64,000 bases of DNA from Nitrospina sp. (lineage in GTDB: Bacteria; Nitrospinota; Nitrospinia; Nitrospinales; VA-1), in contig JABHTG010000113.1 in the NCBI GenBank assembly GCA_018697205.1, forward strand, positions 1 to 64,000, read 5' to 3'. The notes beneath the pieces are model-generated. The model made no database searches. It saw only the letters and a program-made list of their open reading frames with translations, and had not been told where the DNA came from. Positions within the stretch are counted from its first letter, which is position 1. The number at the start of each line of letters is the position of its first letter. This document shows positions 18,642 through 30,082 of the stretch, piece after piece. The translations under genes were made by a program, and so were the position numbers.

Positions 18642-19260
18642 TTTTATTCTGCCATATATCATGTATGCACTAATATTAATATGGTGCTGGACTATTCGTG
18701 GCTTTCAAAAAAAAACGGAGGCAGAAGATTACCTCTGTAATAGTTCAGGAAGTTATATTTTAACTCTATGGCATGGGCGTATTTTTTATTTATTTTATCA
18801 CTTGCGACGAAGACCTGACTTTCATTTATTGATAAGTCCCAGCGTGGATGGTGATTTACTTGCTAGACTGGCTCAATTGATGGGTTATTCAATTATTCGC
18901 GGATCAACCTATAAAAAACCAGTATCGTCAGCGCGCTCATTAATCAAAGTACTAAAGCGTGGAGAAAGAGTTATTATCATTGCTGATGGGTCACGCGGTC
19001 CAAGATTAAAAGCCCAGACAGGCTCCATTCAGATTGCTGGTATAACTAAATCTCCACTGATACCTATGGCTTATAGTGTTACGCGTAAAATTGAACTAAA
19101 TACTTGGGATCGCTTTGTCCTGCCACTTCCTTTTACTGATTGTACTGTAAACTTTGGTAGTAGAATCATTGTTCCTCATCGTGCAAATGAGCAAATTATC
19201 CAGGAAAAACAGAAAGAATTGGAAGAATCCCTCAACCTTCTTACAAAAGCTAGCGAGTAA
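18622..19260 (+). CDS. DUF374 lysophospholipid acyltransferase-like protein
   Basis: This 212-residue membrane-associated acyltransferase has an N-terminal hydrophobic segment (residues 6-25), LWHGRIFYLF, SPSVDGDLLARL, a RGST motif and IADGSRGPRLKAQTG, the signature blocks of the DUF374 family. Overlap with lpxB points to late acylation of lipid A. In epsilonproteobacteria a DUF374 protein (LpxJ) does this job, but orthology cannot be judged here. The waaA (Kdo transferase) gene that often follows is absent. Confidence 0.85.
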   Translation: MKKFLFNFILPYIMYALILIWCWTIRGFQKKTEAEDYLCNSSGSYILTLWHGRIFYLFYHLRRRPDFHLLISPSVDGDLLARLAQLMGYSIIRGSTYKKPVSSARSLIKVLKRGERVIIIADGSRGPRLKAQTGSIQIAGITKSPLIPMAYSVTRKIELNTWDRFVLPLPFTDCTVNFGSRIIVPHRANEQIIQEKQKELEESLNLLTKASE

Positions 19261-19933
<673 letters not shown>

Positions 19934-20068
19934 TTCATCCAGCGATTTTAAAAAAATTAAAAGGTTAAGAGTTTAAAGTTTTTAATGAGTATAAATCACA
20001 GTAATAAGAGATAGTTGTCTGTAAATCTAGACTTAGAGGTCTTATTTTTCATTAATTCATAAAAATGT

Positions 20069-20075
20069 AGGAGGT
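20069..20075 (+). promoter_or_regulatory. Strong ribosome binding site of glnA
   Basis: AGGAGGT ends 7 bases before ATG 20083. It is one of the strongest Shine-Dalgarno sequences in the window and fits a highly expressed enzyme. Confidence 0.75.
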
Positions 20076-20082
20076 AATTAGA

Positions 20083-21504
20083 ATGACTCCCAAAGAGGTG
20101 TTGGACTTAGCAAAAAAAAAGGAAGTTAAAATAGTAGATATTAAATTCACGGATTTGCTGGGTACATGGCAACACTTCTCCGTACCCACAAGTGAACTGG
20201 AAGAAAGTATGTTTGAAGATGGTCTTGGCTTTGATGGATCAAGCATTAGAGGATGGCAAGCAATAAATAACAGCGATATGATTGTAATACCGGACCCTTC
20301 AACAGCGATGATGGACCCTTTTATGAATGTTCCAACACTAAGCTTAATATGTAATATTTCAGATCCTATCACAAAAGAAAAATATTCAAAGGATCCTCGA
20401 AATGTTGCTCAAAAAGCAGAATCCTATCTTAAGTCAACAGGACTCGGGGATACGGGGTACTTTGGACCAGAAGCTGAGTTTTTCATTTTCGATGATGTTA
20501 GATACCAAAATGATTCCAATCAGTGTTTTTATGCAGTGGACTCTGAGGAAGGAATATGGAACAGCGGAAATTCTAGCAGAGATGAGGAACCAAACTTAGG
20601 CTATAAACCTCGCCATAAAGAAGGATATTTTCCTACATCTCCAACTGATAGTTTGCAGGATATTCGAAGCGAAATGCTGCTTATCATGGAAGAAGTTGGT
20701 ATTGAAATGGAATGTCATCACCATGAAGTGGCCACTGCTGGGCAATGTGAAATCGATATGCGTTTTGCTCCTTTGGTAAAGTGTGCAGATAACCTAATGT
20801 GGTATAAGTACATTGTTAAAAATGTAGCTAAACGCCATGGTAAAACAGCTACTTTTATGCCAAAGCCACTATATGGGGATAACGGAACCGGGATGCATGT
20901 GCACCAGAGTATCTGGAAAGGCGGAAAACCGCTTTTTGCTGGGGACGGTTACTCAGGTTTTAGTGAAATGGGCTTACATTATATCGGTGGTATTTTGAAA
21001 CATGCTCGAGCAATTTGTGCTTTTACGGGACCAACTACCAACTCATACAAACGACTTGTTCCAGGCTTTGAAGCGCCAGTTAACCTTGCTTATTCAAGTC
21101 GAAATCGAAGTGCTGCTGTGAGAATCCCAATGTATTCTCAGAGTCCCAAAGCGAAACGAATGGAAGCCCGCTTTCCTGACCCTTCTGCAAACGGTTATCT
21201 AGCTTTCGCCGTTATGCTTATGGCTGGGTTGGATGGGATTGAAAATAAAATTGATCCTGGCGAACCAATGGATAAGGATTTGTATGCAATGGGTCGAGAA
21301 GAGTTAGCCAATATACCTACTCTTCCTGGTTCACTTGATGAATCATTGTGTGCGCTTGAGGCAGATCATGACTTTATGCTTAAAGGAGATGTTTTTACTC
21401 AAGATCTCATTGATACATGGATCGATTACAAGCGTGAGAATGAAGTCGATCAATTAAGATTACGCCCACATCCTTATGAGCTATATATGTATTATGACGT
21501 TTAA
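20083..21504 (+). CDS. glnA: Glutamine synthetase, type I
   Basis: This enzyme makes glutamine from glutamate, ammonia and ATP. The protein has 473 residues, as expected for a dodecameric GSI. It has [11 protein letters not shown] near the N-terminus, [10 protein letters not shown] and the metal-ligand region [14 protein letters not shown]. It also has [10 protein letters not shown], the loop [10 protein letters not shown] and the C-terminal adenylylation segment with Tyr401 in KDLYAMG. The presence of that Tyr and of glnE next door indicates the GSI-beta subclass regulated by adenylylation. A strong terminator follows, so glnA transcription probably ends before glnE. Confidence 0.97.
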   Translation: MTPKEVLDLAKKKEVKIVDIKFTDLLGTWQHFSVPTSELEESMFEDGLGFDGSSIRGWQAINNSDMIVIPDPSTAMMDPFMNVPTLSLICNISDPITKEKYSKDPRNVAQKAESYLKSTGLGDTGYFGPEAEFFIFDDVRYQNDSNQCFYAVDSEEGIWNSGNSSRDEEPNLGYKPRHKEGYFPTSPTDSLQDIRSEMLLIMEEVGIEMECHHHEVATAGQCEIDMRFAPLVKCADNLMWYKYIVKNVAKRHGKTATFMPKPLYGDNGTGMHVHQSIWKGGKPLFAGDGYSGFSEMGLHYIGGILKHARAICAFTGPTTNSYKRLVPGFEAPVNLAYSSRNRSAAVRIPMYSQSPKAKRMEARFPDPSANGYLAFAVMLMAGLDGIENKIDPGEPMDKDLYAMGREELANIPTLPGSLDESLCALEADHDFMLKGDVFTQDLIDTWIDYKRENEVDQLRLRPHPYELYMYYDV

Positions 21505-21528
21505 AAGGTAAAGAAAAAATGGATATAG

Positions 21529-21558
21529 CCCTCGGCGTTTGCCGAGGGTTTTTTTTTT
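21529..21558 (+). terminator. Rho-independent terminator of glnA
   Basis: A perfect 8-bp GC-rich stem, CCCTCGGC (21529-21536) and GCCGAGGG (21541-21548), has a GTTT loop and is followed directly by ten T. It is 25 bp after the glnA stop codon and is the only canonical terminator I found in the window. Confidence 0.95.
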
Positions 21559-21617
21559 GATGGATAAATTCATATAACTACTATTTTAATAAAATAGCTA
21601 GTAAAAATAAAAACAAC

Positions 21618-24600
21618 ATGGATAACCCAAAACTATTGAACTCGATACATACTTGTGCTCCATGGGGAAATAGTTTTCAAGAGCCTCTTGAAGCGTGTAA
21701 GTTTTTAGAAACTAAAAAAGCTTGGGGAAACTTTTTAATATTATCAAGCCATGTAAACTTCAAGAAATTGTTCCCTAAATTTTTTAAATCTCTTATAGAG
21801 TTAACGAGTTCGTCATGCAATCCAGATTTAGCTTTGCATAACTTTGAGAGATTTACTCAAACCATAAAAGATAAAAACTATCTATATACAATTTTATCTA
21901 CTTCTCCGGAAATTTTTAAATCTTTAATTGTTTTATTTTCAGGAAGCCAAATTTTGACTGATAGTTTGCTAAGCGATCCATCATTCTTTGAATGGATTAA
22001 TGATTCAGAAATAATAAATAATTCGAGGTCAAAGGATGAGTTTATGCGGGCATACTTTGATTTAGTAGGGGAACAGTATTTGGATAAAAATACTCCTCGA
22101 TTGCTCCGAAAATTTAAAAAAAGAGAATATATACGCATTGGGTTGCGGGACTTGCTAGGAAAAACAGACTTTGAGGAAACAGGAAGAGACTTATCATATT
22201 TAGCAGATTTAAGCTTGCAGGTTGCGTATGAATACGCAGATAAAAAAATGAAAGAAAAATACGGGGTACCATACTACAAAGAAACAAATGAAAAAATGAA
22301 AGAGGCTGAGTTTACAATATTTGGTATGGGGAAACTTGGAGGGCTTGAATTAAACTATAGTTCAGATATTGATCTTATGTATATATACACTTCAAGCAAG
22401 GGAGAAACACGGTCAACGGTAGATTTTAAAAATATAACTAGTATCAGCAATCATGAATACTTTACAAAACTTGCCGTGTTGTTAACGAAAACAATTGATG
22501 AAATTACATCGCATGGAAGTGTTTTTCGTGTAGACCTTGATCTTCGACCAGAAGGAACAAGCGGGCAAATAGTAAACTCACTCATGAGTTGTGAAATATA
22601 TTATGAGTCTTGGGGCCGGCTATGGGAACGGCAAGCTTTAATGAAAGCAAGAGTATCCGCCGGAAGCGAATCTTTAGGGCAAAAGTTTTTTACAATAATG
22701 GAACCTTTTATTTATAGAAAAAGCATAGATTTTTCGGTAGTAAAAGAAATAACTGATATGAAAGAAAAAATTAATCGAAGTATTCAGAAAAAAAATATAA
22801 CTAATCGAAATATAAAACTTGGTAAAGGAGGAATACGTGAAGTAGAGTTCACAGTTCAAACGTATCAATTGCTATACGGGGGTAGACAAAAAAAAATAAG
22901 AGAAGCTAATACACTAGAAGCTTTAAAGGAGCTTTATGCGCTAAAATACATTGCAAGAACAGAATATCAACGGCTAAAGAAAGCATATGTTTTTTTAAGA
23001 AATATAGAAAATCGGGTGCAGATTTCATTTGGCCTTCAGACTCATACATTACCTGAAGATAAGTTCTTGCTATCAGTTTTAGCTCTTAAAATGAATATAG
23101 ATGGAGAGTCAATTGAAGAACTAAATAAAAAATTAAACAGTGTGTTTAAACGCCACACTGGTTTTGTGAGTGATATTTTTTTGGAACTATTTAAAAAAGA
23201 AAAAGGTGAAAACGAATCTTTTAACAATACAAATAAGGTAAGTGAAATAAGATTATTGAATGAAGATGTGTTGGAGAGAGTATGTTTTCAAAGTAATAAA
23301 AATGCATTACGTTTTTTGAAAATTCTCAGAGATGGTCCAAAGTTTTCCCATCCAAGTGAAAAAAGTATTAACGACTTTTATACGGTTCTTCCTAAAATTC
23401 TTGATGGGTGTAGTGAAGTGCCAATGCCAAACTCCGCATTAGAAAACCTAGTAAAATTTATTGAATCAAGTAAAGCAAGAGAATCATTCTTGGGTCTATT
23501 TTCTGAAAATGAAAAATTTTTAAAGTTGCTTCTTAAAATTTTTGGAAGTAGTGACTTGATATCCGATATTTTAATCAAACAACCAAGTTTAATAGATGTG
23601 ATTAAGGATGCAGAATCAATTTATCGTTTTAAAAATAAAATAAACCTATATAAAGAAATAAGTCAAATTCTTAAAAATTGTAACGATTTTCAGGAAAAAA
23701 AAAATATCTTAAGGTGGTTTAAACAAGGGGAAGAGTTAAGAATAGGAGTTCGCTATATTATTGGAGAAACTGACATAGAAGGTACCTTAGAAGACCTTTC
23801 TAGTTTGGCAGAAACACACATAGAGAATGCTTATCAAATCGCTTTAACAGAACTAAAGATCCAGTATGGTGAAGAAAAAATAATTCCCGATAGCTTTGCC
23901 ATCATTGGAATGGGCAAACTGGGTGGAGGTGAAATAAATTTTAAATCGGATTTGGATTTAATTTTTATTTATGAAAATTCAAAAAATGATTCGTTGTTTT
24001 CAGGAAATATAGTTTTATTTTATACAAAAATTTCTCAGTTATTGCATGAATTGACATCTCAAGTAACTTCCTTTGGTTACTCTTACAAAATTGATTCTGA
24101 CTTGCGACCTGAAGGTAAGAGTGGCCTAATGGTAAATTCAATTAAGAGTTACGAAGACTACTATAAACGAAGAGCGCGAACTTGGGAGCAGCAGGCCATG
24201 GTAAGGGCAAGGTTTGTAGCCGGTAATGCACAAACGGGTAAAAATTTTTTAAATATGATAAAGAAGTTTACTTATTGTCCTAAGTTGAAATACGAGTCTA
24301 TTATAGAAATTTCAAGATCAAGAGAGGCAATCGAAAAAGACTTAGCGAGAGAAAGTTTACAGGGGAAAAATGTAAAGTTGGGTTATGGGGGATTAGCAGA
24401 TATTGAATTCGCCGTTCAGATTCTACAGATGAAGCATGGAGGGAAAAACAATCGTTTAAGGGAAACTAATACACTTTCCGCTGTAGCTCAGTTGGATGCT
24501 TTAGGGATCATTGACAATAAAGACTCTGAAAATATTAAAAAGCACTACCTTTTCTTAAGAAACCTAGAGTGTGCATTAAGAATTCAAAATCTTGCATTAA

Positions 24601-24779
24601 TGAGTCATTTGCCAAAGGAGCAAGAGAAGCTTTTAATGCTTGCAAAATTTTTAAATTATTTTGGGGAAAGCTCAATTGAAATTGTAGAAAAATTTATGAG
24701 CGACTATACCCAAACTACAAATGAAATAAGAGCATTTTATAGTAAAACTATAGATACACTATTACGCACGGCACTTTAA
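21618..24779 (+). CDS. glnE: Glutamine synthetase adenylyltransferase/deadenylase
   Basis: GlnE adds and removes AMP on the glutamine synthetase Tyr in response to PII and glutamine. At 1053 residues it is somewhat longer than the roughly 950 of E. coli. Both nucleotidyltransferase domains are visible: GMGKLGGLELNYSSDIDLMYIY near residue 236 (deadenylation half) and GMGKLGGGEINFKSDLDLIFIY near residue 764 (adenylation half). Each is followed by a DLRPEG and KLGxGG(I/L)xxxEF block. The gene lies past the glnA terminator and so probably has its own weak promoter. No Shine-Dalgarno sequence is obvious before ATG 21618. It converges with the cimA gene 12 bp away. Confidence 0.95.
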   Translation: MDNPKLLNSIHTCAPWGNSFQEPLEACKFLETKKAWGNFLILSSHVNFKKLFPKFFKSLIELTSSSCNPDLALHNFERFTQTIKDKNYLYTILSTSPEIFKSLIVLFSGSQILTDSLLSDPSFFEWINDSEIINNSRSKDEFMRAYFDLVGEQYLDKNTPRLLRKFKKREYIRIGLRDLLGKTDFEETGRDLSYLADLSLQVAYEYADKKMKEKYGVPYYKETNEKMKEAEFTIFGMGKLGGLELNYSSDIDLMYIYTSSKGETRSTVDFKNITSISNHEYFTKLAVLLTKTIDEITSHGSVFRVDLDLRPEGTSGQIVNSLMSCEIYYESWGRLWERQALMKARVSAGSESLGQKFFTIMEPFIYRKSIDFSVVKEITDMKEKINRSIQKKNITNRNIKLGKGGIREVEFTVQTYQLLYGGRQKKIREANTLEALKELYALKYIARTEYQRLKKAYVFLRNIENRVQISFGLQTHTLPEDKFLLSVLALKMNIDGESIEELNKKLNSVFKRHTGFVSDIFLELFKKEKGENESFNNTNKVSEIRLLNEDVLERVCFQSNKNALRFLKILRDGPKFSHPSEKSINDFYTVLPKILDGCSEVPMPNSALENLVKFIESSKARESFLGLFSENEKFLKLLLKIFGSSDLISDILIKQPSLIDVIKDAESIYRFKNKINLYKEISQILKNCNDFQEKKNILRWFKQGEELRIGVRYIIGETDIEGTLEDLSSLAETHIENAYQIALTELKIQYGEEKIIPDSFAIIGMGKLGGGEINFKSDLDLIFIYENSKNDSLFSGNIVLFYTKISQLLHELTSQVTSFGYSYKIDSDLRPEGKSGLMVNSIKSYEDYYKRRARTWEQQAMVRARFVAGNAQTGKNFLNMIKKFTYCPKLKYESIIEISRSREAIEKDLARESLQGKNVKLGYGGLADIEFAVQILQMKHGGKNNRLRETNTLSAVAQLDALGIIDNKDSENIKKHYLFLRNLECALRIQNLALMSHLPKEQEKLLMLAKFLNYFGESSIEIVEKFMSDYTQTTNEIRAFYSKTIDTLLRTAL

Positions 24780-24791
24780 AATAGAGAAAAG

Positions 24792-26375
24792 TTACTTCCT
24801 TGAGGAGTGCTTGGAGAATGAATTAAGTTTATATTCGACACTATCTATTAAAGCTTGCCAACTAGCCTCAATAATGTTGTCCGATACACCGACAGTTCCC
24901 CATTTCGAATTATGATCTCCTGATTCAATCAGTACACGTGTTTTAGCCTGGGTGCCTTTATTCTGGTCTAGAATTCTTACTTTGTAATCAAAAAGTGACA
25001 CATTTTTCATTTCAGGATAAAATTTACCTAACGCTTTTTTAATAGCCTTATCTAAGGCATTAACTGGTCCTATGCCTTCAGCAGCGGTAACTTCTTGTAT
25101 CCCGTTGACCCGAATTCTTACTGTGGCTTCTGATATAGGTTTTTCATCTTCGCCTCTTTGCTCTACAATTACACGAAAACCAATAAAATCAAAAAAGTAC
25201 TCTTTTTCGCCAAGGGCATCACGCATTAGTAGCTCAAAGGAAGCCTCTGCCCCTTCGTATTGATATCCAAGTTGCTCAAGTGATTTAAGCTTATCCAGTA
25301 TACTTTTTAATTTTTGGTCATGATCGTCAATATCAATGCCATACTCTTGAGCCTTTGATAGAATATTGCTTTTACCAGATAGGTCAGAAATTAAAATTCG
25401 TTGAACATTACCGACCGATTCAGGAGTAATATGCTCATATGTGGCACTATTCTTTTTTACAGCACTAACATGAATTCCACCTTTATGAGCAAATGCACTT
25501 TTGCCGACATAAGGTTGATGATTCCAGTGTGCTTGATTAGCAAGCTCATAAACAAATGATGATAAATCCGTTAACGATTGCATTTGTTTATCTGAAATAC
25601 AGTTCAAACCCAATTTAAGTTTTAGATTTGGGATTACGGAAATGAGGTTCGCGTTGCCGCACCGTTCACCGAATCCATTTATTGTCCCTTGCACCTGTTC
25701 AACGCCAGCCTGGATTGCTGCTAGCGCATTAGCTACTGCAAGCTCTGAGTCATTATGGGTATGAATTCCGATTTTTGTGTTAATAGAATTTTTTACCAAG
25801 GAACATGCTTGTTCGACCTCAGACGGTAGAGACCCTCCATTAGTATCGCAAAGTACAATCCAGTCGGCTCCAGCAGATTCTGCTTCCTTAAGCACTTTCA
25901 TGGCATATTCAGGATTGTTCTTAAAGCCATCAAAAAAATGTTCTGCATCAAACAAAACTTCAGAACAATTATCTTTAAGATATCTTACGCTATCCTTAAC
26001 CATTCGGAGGTTTTCTTCCAAAGTTGTGGAAAGTGCTTCTTTAACATGCATATCCCAACTTTTCCCAAAAATAGTGACAACATCTGTTTTTGCTTCAATC
26101 AGATTTTTAATATTTTTATCATTCTTTACATCATTTTTTGGGTGGCGCGTGCTTCCAAAAGCAGTGATTTTCGCTTGTTTAAAGTTAATACTTTGGATTC
26201 GACTAAAAAAATCCATATCTTTTGGGTTTGAGCCGGGCCAGCCTCCCTCGATGTAATTTATTCCAATTTCATCGAGCTTATGAGCAATCCGAATCTTATC
26301 TTCAACAGTAAAGGAAACATCTTCAGATTGAGAGCCGTCTCTTAATGTTGTGTCATAAAGGCTAATTATTTTCAT
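24792..26375 (-). CDS. cimA: (R)-citramalate synthase
   Basis: CimA condenses pyruvate and acetyl-CoA to citramalate, the threonine-independent entry to isoleucine. It has 527 residues: an HMGL-like TIM barrel starting YDTTLRDGSQSEDVSFTV, the CimA-type EGGWPGSNPKD, HTHNDSELAVAN with metal-binding His residues, GFGERCGNANL, and a C-terminal LeuA-type allosteric domain (about 400-520). The IEGGWPGSNP and FAHKGGIHVSA stretches favour CimA over 2-isopropylmalate synthase LeuA. It is the last gene of an operon apgM-like - lysC - cimA, separated from lysC by 45 bp. Confidence 0.93.
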   Translation of the reverse strand: MKIISLYDTTLRDGSQSEDVSFTVEDKIRIAHKLDEIGINYIEGGWPGSNPKDMDFFSRIQSINFKQAKITAFGSTRHPKNDVKNDKNIKNLIEAKTDVVTIFGKSWDMHVKEALSTTLEENLRMVKDSVRYLKDNCSEVLFDAEHFFDGFKNNPEYAMKVLKEAESAGADWIVLCDTNGGSLPSEVEQACSLVKNSINTKIGIHTHNDSELAVANALAAIQAGVEQVQGTINGFGERCGNANLISVIPNLKLKLGLNCISDKQMQSLTDLSSFVYELANQAHWNHQPYVGKSAFAHKGGIHVSAVKKNSATYEHITPESVGNVQRILISDLSGKSNILSKAQEYGIDIDDHDQKLKSILDKLKSLEQLGYQYEGAEASFELLMRDALGEKEYFFDFIGFRVIVEQRGEDEKPISEATVRIRVNGIQEVTAAEGIGPVNALDKAIKKALGKFYPEMKNVSLFDYKVRILDQNKGTQAKTRVLIESGDHNSKWGTVGVSDNIIEASWQALIDSVEYKLNSFSKHSSRK

Positions 26376-26420
26376 AAAATAAATATTTATATATTAGATC
26401 TAGTTGGCATCTTTCTCAGA

Positions 26421-27656
26421 TCAGCTATTTTTTTCAGCATTAGTCATGTTAAATATTTTGTGTAAAACGCGGACGGCAAGCTCACCATATTGTTCTTCAA
26501 TAATGCAAGATACTCTTATTTCGGAGGTGCTTATCATTATAATGTTAATATTTTCTTTAGATAGGGCGCTAAACATTTTTGCGGCAACTCCCGGATGGCT
26601 TCGCATACCCGCGCCTACAATCGAAACTTTACAGATATTAGGATCAGCACTAATATTTCGTGCTTCTATAAGCTTACCTAGCTCTTGAACTATTTTGGTA
26701 GCTTTATTTATATCTTCTTTTGTGACAGTAAACGATATATCGGTATGCCCTTCATCACTTACGTTCTGTATAATCATGTCTACTGAAAGGTTTTCTTCCG
26801 CAAGTCCTATAAAAAATTTGCTAGCGATTCCTGGTTGATCAGGAACACCTTTGATCGTGATTTTGGCTTGGTTTTTGTCGTTCATTATTCCAGATACAAT
26901 TGGTTGTTCCATACTTAAATCCTCCTCACAGATCAAGGTCCCTTTCGAGTCTTCCACTAAAGATGATTTTACAATGAGTGGCATATCGTATTTTTTACAA
27001 AATTCAACGCAGCGAAATTGCAGTACTTTTGCTCCCAAACTAGACATTTCTAACATTTCGTCATAAGAAATACGGTCCATTTTATGAGCATTAGGCACAA
27101 CGTTAGGGTCGGCAGTATAAACCCCATTCACATCGGTATAAATTTCACATCTCTCTGCGTTTAAAGCCACAGCTATAGCTGCTGCGGAAGTATCTGAACC
27201 ACCGCGTCCTAGAGTAGTAACCTCTCCATGTTCACTTATTCCCTGAAAGCCCGCAGCAACTACGACGTTACCATTTTTTAAAGCCTTTATAGCACGGTTT
27301 GCATCAACTTCTTTAATACGTGCTTTTGTGTGTGAGTTATCAGTTAGCAATCCTATTTGCCTACCCGTCATGGAAACGGCTGAGCAGCCGATACTATTAA
27401 GTGCTATACTTAACAAGGCGCTCGAAATACGTTCTCCAGACGATAATAAAAGAGCCATTTCCCTATCTTTTTTGCTAGAGCTGATCTGATTGGCCATATC
27501 TAATAGTTTATCAGTTTCACCTGCCATTGCTGAAACGACAACCACAAGATCAAGCCCTTCCTTTCGCATACGGGCAATACGTTTTGCAACTTTTTTGATT
27601 CGCTCAATAGTACCAACAGAAGTACCGCCATATTTTTGAACTACTAATTTACTCAT
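26421..27656 (-). CDS. lysC: Aspartate kinase
   Basis: LysC phosphorylates aspartate, the first step to lysine, threonine and methionine. It has 411 residues with an N-terminal kinase domain ([21 protein letters not shown]) and two ACT domains at the C-terminus (about 265-405, with QPGIASKFF and HPGVAAKMF) that usually bind lysine or threonine. It begins 4 bp after the phosphoglycerate mutase-like gene, implying translation coupling. Confidence 0.96.
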   Translation of the reverse strand: MSKLVVQKYGGTSVGTIERIKKVAKRIARMRKEGLDLVVVVSAMAGETDKLLDMANQISSSKKDREMALLLSSGERISSALLSIALNSIGCSAVSMTGRQIGLLTDNSHTKARIKEVDANRAIKALKNGNVVVAAGFQGISEHGEVTTLGRGGSDTSAAAIAVALNAERCEIYTDVNGVYTADPNVVPNAHKMDRISYDEMLEMSSLGAKVLQFRCVEFCKKYDMPLIVKSSLVEDSKGTLICEEDLSMEQPIVSGIMNDKNQAKITIKGVPDQPGIASKFFIGLAEENLSVDMIIQNVSDEGHTDISFTVTKEDINKATKIVQELGKLIEARNISADPNICKVSIVGAGMRSHPGVAAKMFSALSKENINIIMISTSEIRVSCIIEEQYGELAVRVLHKIFNMTNAEKNS

Positions 27657-27660
27657 AGTT

Positions 27661-28857
27661 TTAATTTATATCAAAAAACATATTCATTAAATCGGGGCCA
27701 GATTTAAAATGATTGTTTCTTTTATCAAGAAGATTTTCATCAAATTTATTTACTGAGTTTGTCTCATTTTTTCCACTTATTACAAATGGGACTCGGTCTG
27801 TACCATACTTTACATCGACAGCAGAGTTCATATGATTAACAACGACCATCATTTTGACATCGTTATTTTTTGAAAATTCTTTCAAAAGGGGATTAATTAC
27901 CTTTGAGTCGATATCTTCAATAGTAAGGATTTTGTCATCAATGTTCCCTTTTAGCGAGACTTCTTCTATTCCTGCAATATTAAGATAAACAATATCCTGC
28001 CTTTGCAACTCATGAATGGTTGCCTTTACTTTATTATTGAAGTTAGTTTCAGCAAAGCCGGTTGCACCTTCGACTGAAATCACGTTCATATTGGCTGCTT
28101 TACCTATTCCTTGAAAAAGTAATGATGCAGAAATAAGTGAACCGGGTTTCCCAAATTTTTTTTCAAATGGGTGAAGAGTTCCTTTTTTACCATTTCCCCA
28201 TAACCAAATACTATTAGCTGAATCTAAGTTTTCCAGTTTACGTTTTTTGTTTACCGGATGGTTATGTAATATGATTTGAGCTTGATTAATAATATAAATT
28301 AGCTCTTTAAATTGATCATCAACAGGCATAAATTTCCGAATACCTTCACCGATTAATTCGTTAGGTGGTGTCAAGCGTTTTGTAAACGGTTTGCTATGCA
28401 TAACCATTATATTATGAGGACCCAAACCAGGATAAAAATTAACTGCGCAATCTGATATTTGATTCTGAAGGGCGTTTAAGTAATTTTTAGATTCTTTGCA
28501 GGACAAGTGACCCGCGGTATAATCTTTCATTACCATATCGTTATGGCTAGCTTGGAGGGTCACAAAATCACAGCATAACGGAATTTCTCCATCTTTAAGG
28601 TTTAGTCCTATTGCCAGTGCATCAAAATATGCTGGGCCAATATCATTTTTTTCGGGATCGTAACCCAAAAGAGAAAGATAGGATATCTCGTTCCCAGTTT
28701 GACAGTTTTCAGGAATAGTTTGTACCGACCCAGAAATGCCTTCCTGAACCATTCTATCTAGGTTGGGTGTATCAGCAAGCTGCAATGGAGTCTTATTTTC
28801 TTTTTCTGCAATAGGCCTATCTGTAAGGCCATTGGCAATTAAAACCAAATATTTCAT
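27661..28857 (-). CDS. Archaeal-type phosphoglycerate mutase homologue lacking catalytic residues
   Basis: This 398-residue member of the cofactor-independent (ApgM) phosphoglycerate mutase family has clear landmarks: [21 protein letters not shown] and VEGATGF. Bacterial members beside lysC have been proposed as alternative homoserine kinases, which fits this operon. The alkaline-phosphatase-type active site is degraded, however. The N-terminal metal Asp is Asn9 (ANGLTD). The nucleophile Ser of GSD is Asn56 (TGNE). DEAGH has become EEVSL (298-302). ADH has become VNH (Asp to Asn341). The later His is Tyr351. It is therefore probably not a mutase and may be a binding or regulatory pseudoenzyme. 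The sequence comparison was made from memory of the family motifs. Confidence 0.85.
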   Translation of the reverse strand: MKYLVLIANGLTDRPIAEKENKTPLQLADTPNLDRMVQEGISGSVQTIPENCQTGNEISYLSLLGYDPEKNDIGPAYFDALAIGLNLKDGEIPLCCDFVTLQASHNDMVMKDYTAGHLSCKESKNYLNALQNQISDCAVNFYPGLGPHNIMVMHSKPFTKRLTPPNELIGEGIRKFMPVDDQFKELIYIINQAQIILHNHPVNKKRKLENLDSANSIWLWGNGKKGTLHPFEKKFGKPGSLISASLLFQGIGKAANMNVISVEGATGFAETNFNNKVKATIHELQRQDIVYLNIAGIEEVSLKGNIDDKILTIEDIDSKVINPLLKEFSKNNDVKMMVVVNHMNSAVDVKYGTDRVPFVISGKNETNSVNKFDENLLDKRNNHFKSGPDLMNMFFDIN

Positions 28858-29194
28858 TTTTAAACCAAATTTAGATGGGTAGTTAGTGGCTTGAGGAGTC
28901 TTCTAAATTATATCTTATCTTTATAAAAATTTCACACATAAACGCTTAGAAAACAATGAAAAAGAAAATATTCTTAAATTAGATGTACGAGGGATAGATG
29001 AAACCAGTTTTTCAGACGTACAATAAAAGAAGTCTTGTTTATAGGATATCCAAAATTTTTTAATACAGCCCCAATCACTAGAGCTAATTCATTGGAACAT
29101 AAGGGGAAATTCAATAGACCAAGGAACGCGGCTATGATACTTTATAGTACATTGACACATAACCTCCTCGATATGAGCATTAAAAAATTCTAAC
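28858..29194. other. 337-bp divergent intergenic region
   Basis: It lies between the minus-strand apgM-lysC-cimA operon and the plus-strand metallo-hydrolase gene, so it must hold both promoters. I see no gene, terminator or marked repeat in it. Confidence 0.3.
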
Positions 29195-30082
29195 ATGCAT
29201 AATATAAATGATATCTGTAAGGATGGTGGGTCTTTGCCCTTAAGTACAAAAGGAAACTTAAGAGTTGTCTTTTTGGGGGTTGGTTCGGCTTTTACCAAGC
29301 GTAACCGTCAATCGAATTTTTTAATCATACAGGGGGATTATCATGTTTTAGTAGATTGTGGCACTCTTGGGCCATTAGCCCTTGATGATGTAGGCTTAAG
29401 CGTCAGTAAAGTTCAGTGTTACTTACCTACCCACAGTCATGCCGACCATATTGGTGGTTTTGAGGAAGTTGCATTAGTTAACCGCTATATTTCAAGCTCA
29501 TCAAAGAAACCTAAAATGATTGTCCCAAAAGAGTATCAAGATTTGCTTTGGAATAAGAGTCTTGCAGGGGGAATTGAATTTTGTGAGACCAAAGAGGGGC
29601 AGCCACTCCAATTAAAAGATTTTTTTGATATTCTTTGTCCAAAAAAAATGGAATTACTTGGAAGGCAACTATGGTCTTACCAGTATGGCCCAATGGAATT
29701 GATTCTCATGCGCACACTTCATATCCCAGATTCTGCAATTAGAATGGACGACGCTCAATGGTGCTGCGGTATCTTGATAAATAGGAAAGTGTGGATTTCA
29801 GGAGATACAATGTTTGATAAGAATTATTCAACTCAGTTTTCACAGCTATCAGAGGTAATGTTCCACGATTGTCAAATGTTTCAAGGAGGTGTTCACGCTT
29901 CCTATCGCGAACTGATGACGCTTCCCGACAAGATACGTTCTAAAATATATTTATATCATTATAATGATAATTGGGATGATCCAAAAACTTGGATTGAAGA
30001 TTCAGATGACTTCACAGGTGATCCCATCAAAGACGGTTTTCTAGGTTGGGCAGCTCAGCAGGTGGCTTACGATTTTAAATAA
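29195..30082 (+). CDS. Metallo-beta-lactamase-fold hydrolase
   Basis: This 295-residue cytoplasmic protein has no signal peptide. It carries the metal-binding motif THSHADH (residues 79-85), a later SGDTMFD with the bridging Asp, and a C-terminal HDCQMF...GVHAS region. FLGVGSAFTKRNRQSNFLI at the start resembles RNase Z/phosphodiesterase-type members, but no exosite of RNase Z was recognised. The substrate is unknown. The gene stands alone, divergent from the aspartate kinase operon. The start at ATG 29195 lacks a good ribosome binding site and a few codons of uncertainty remain. Confidence 0.8.
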   Translation: MHNINDICKDGGSLPLSTKGNLRVVFLGVGSAFTKRNRQSNFLIIQGDYHVLVDCGTLGPLALDDVGLSVSKVQCYLPTHSHADHIGGFEEVALVNRYISSSSKKPKMIVPKEYQDLLWNKSLAGGIEFCETKEGQPLQLKDFFDILCPKKMELLGRQLWSYQYGPMELILMRTLHIPDSAIRMDDAQWCCGILINRKVWISGDTMFDKNYSTQFSQLSEVMFHDCQMFQGGVHASYRELMTLPDKIRSKIYLYHYNDNWDDPKTWIEDSDDFTGDPIKDGFLGWAAQQVAYDFK

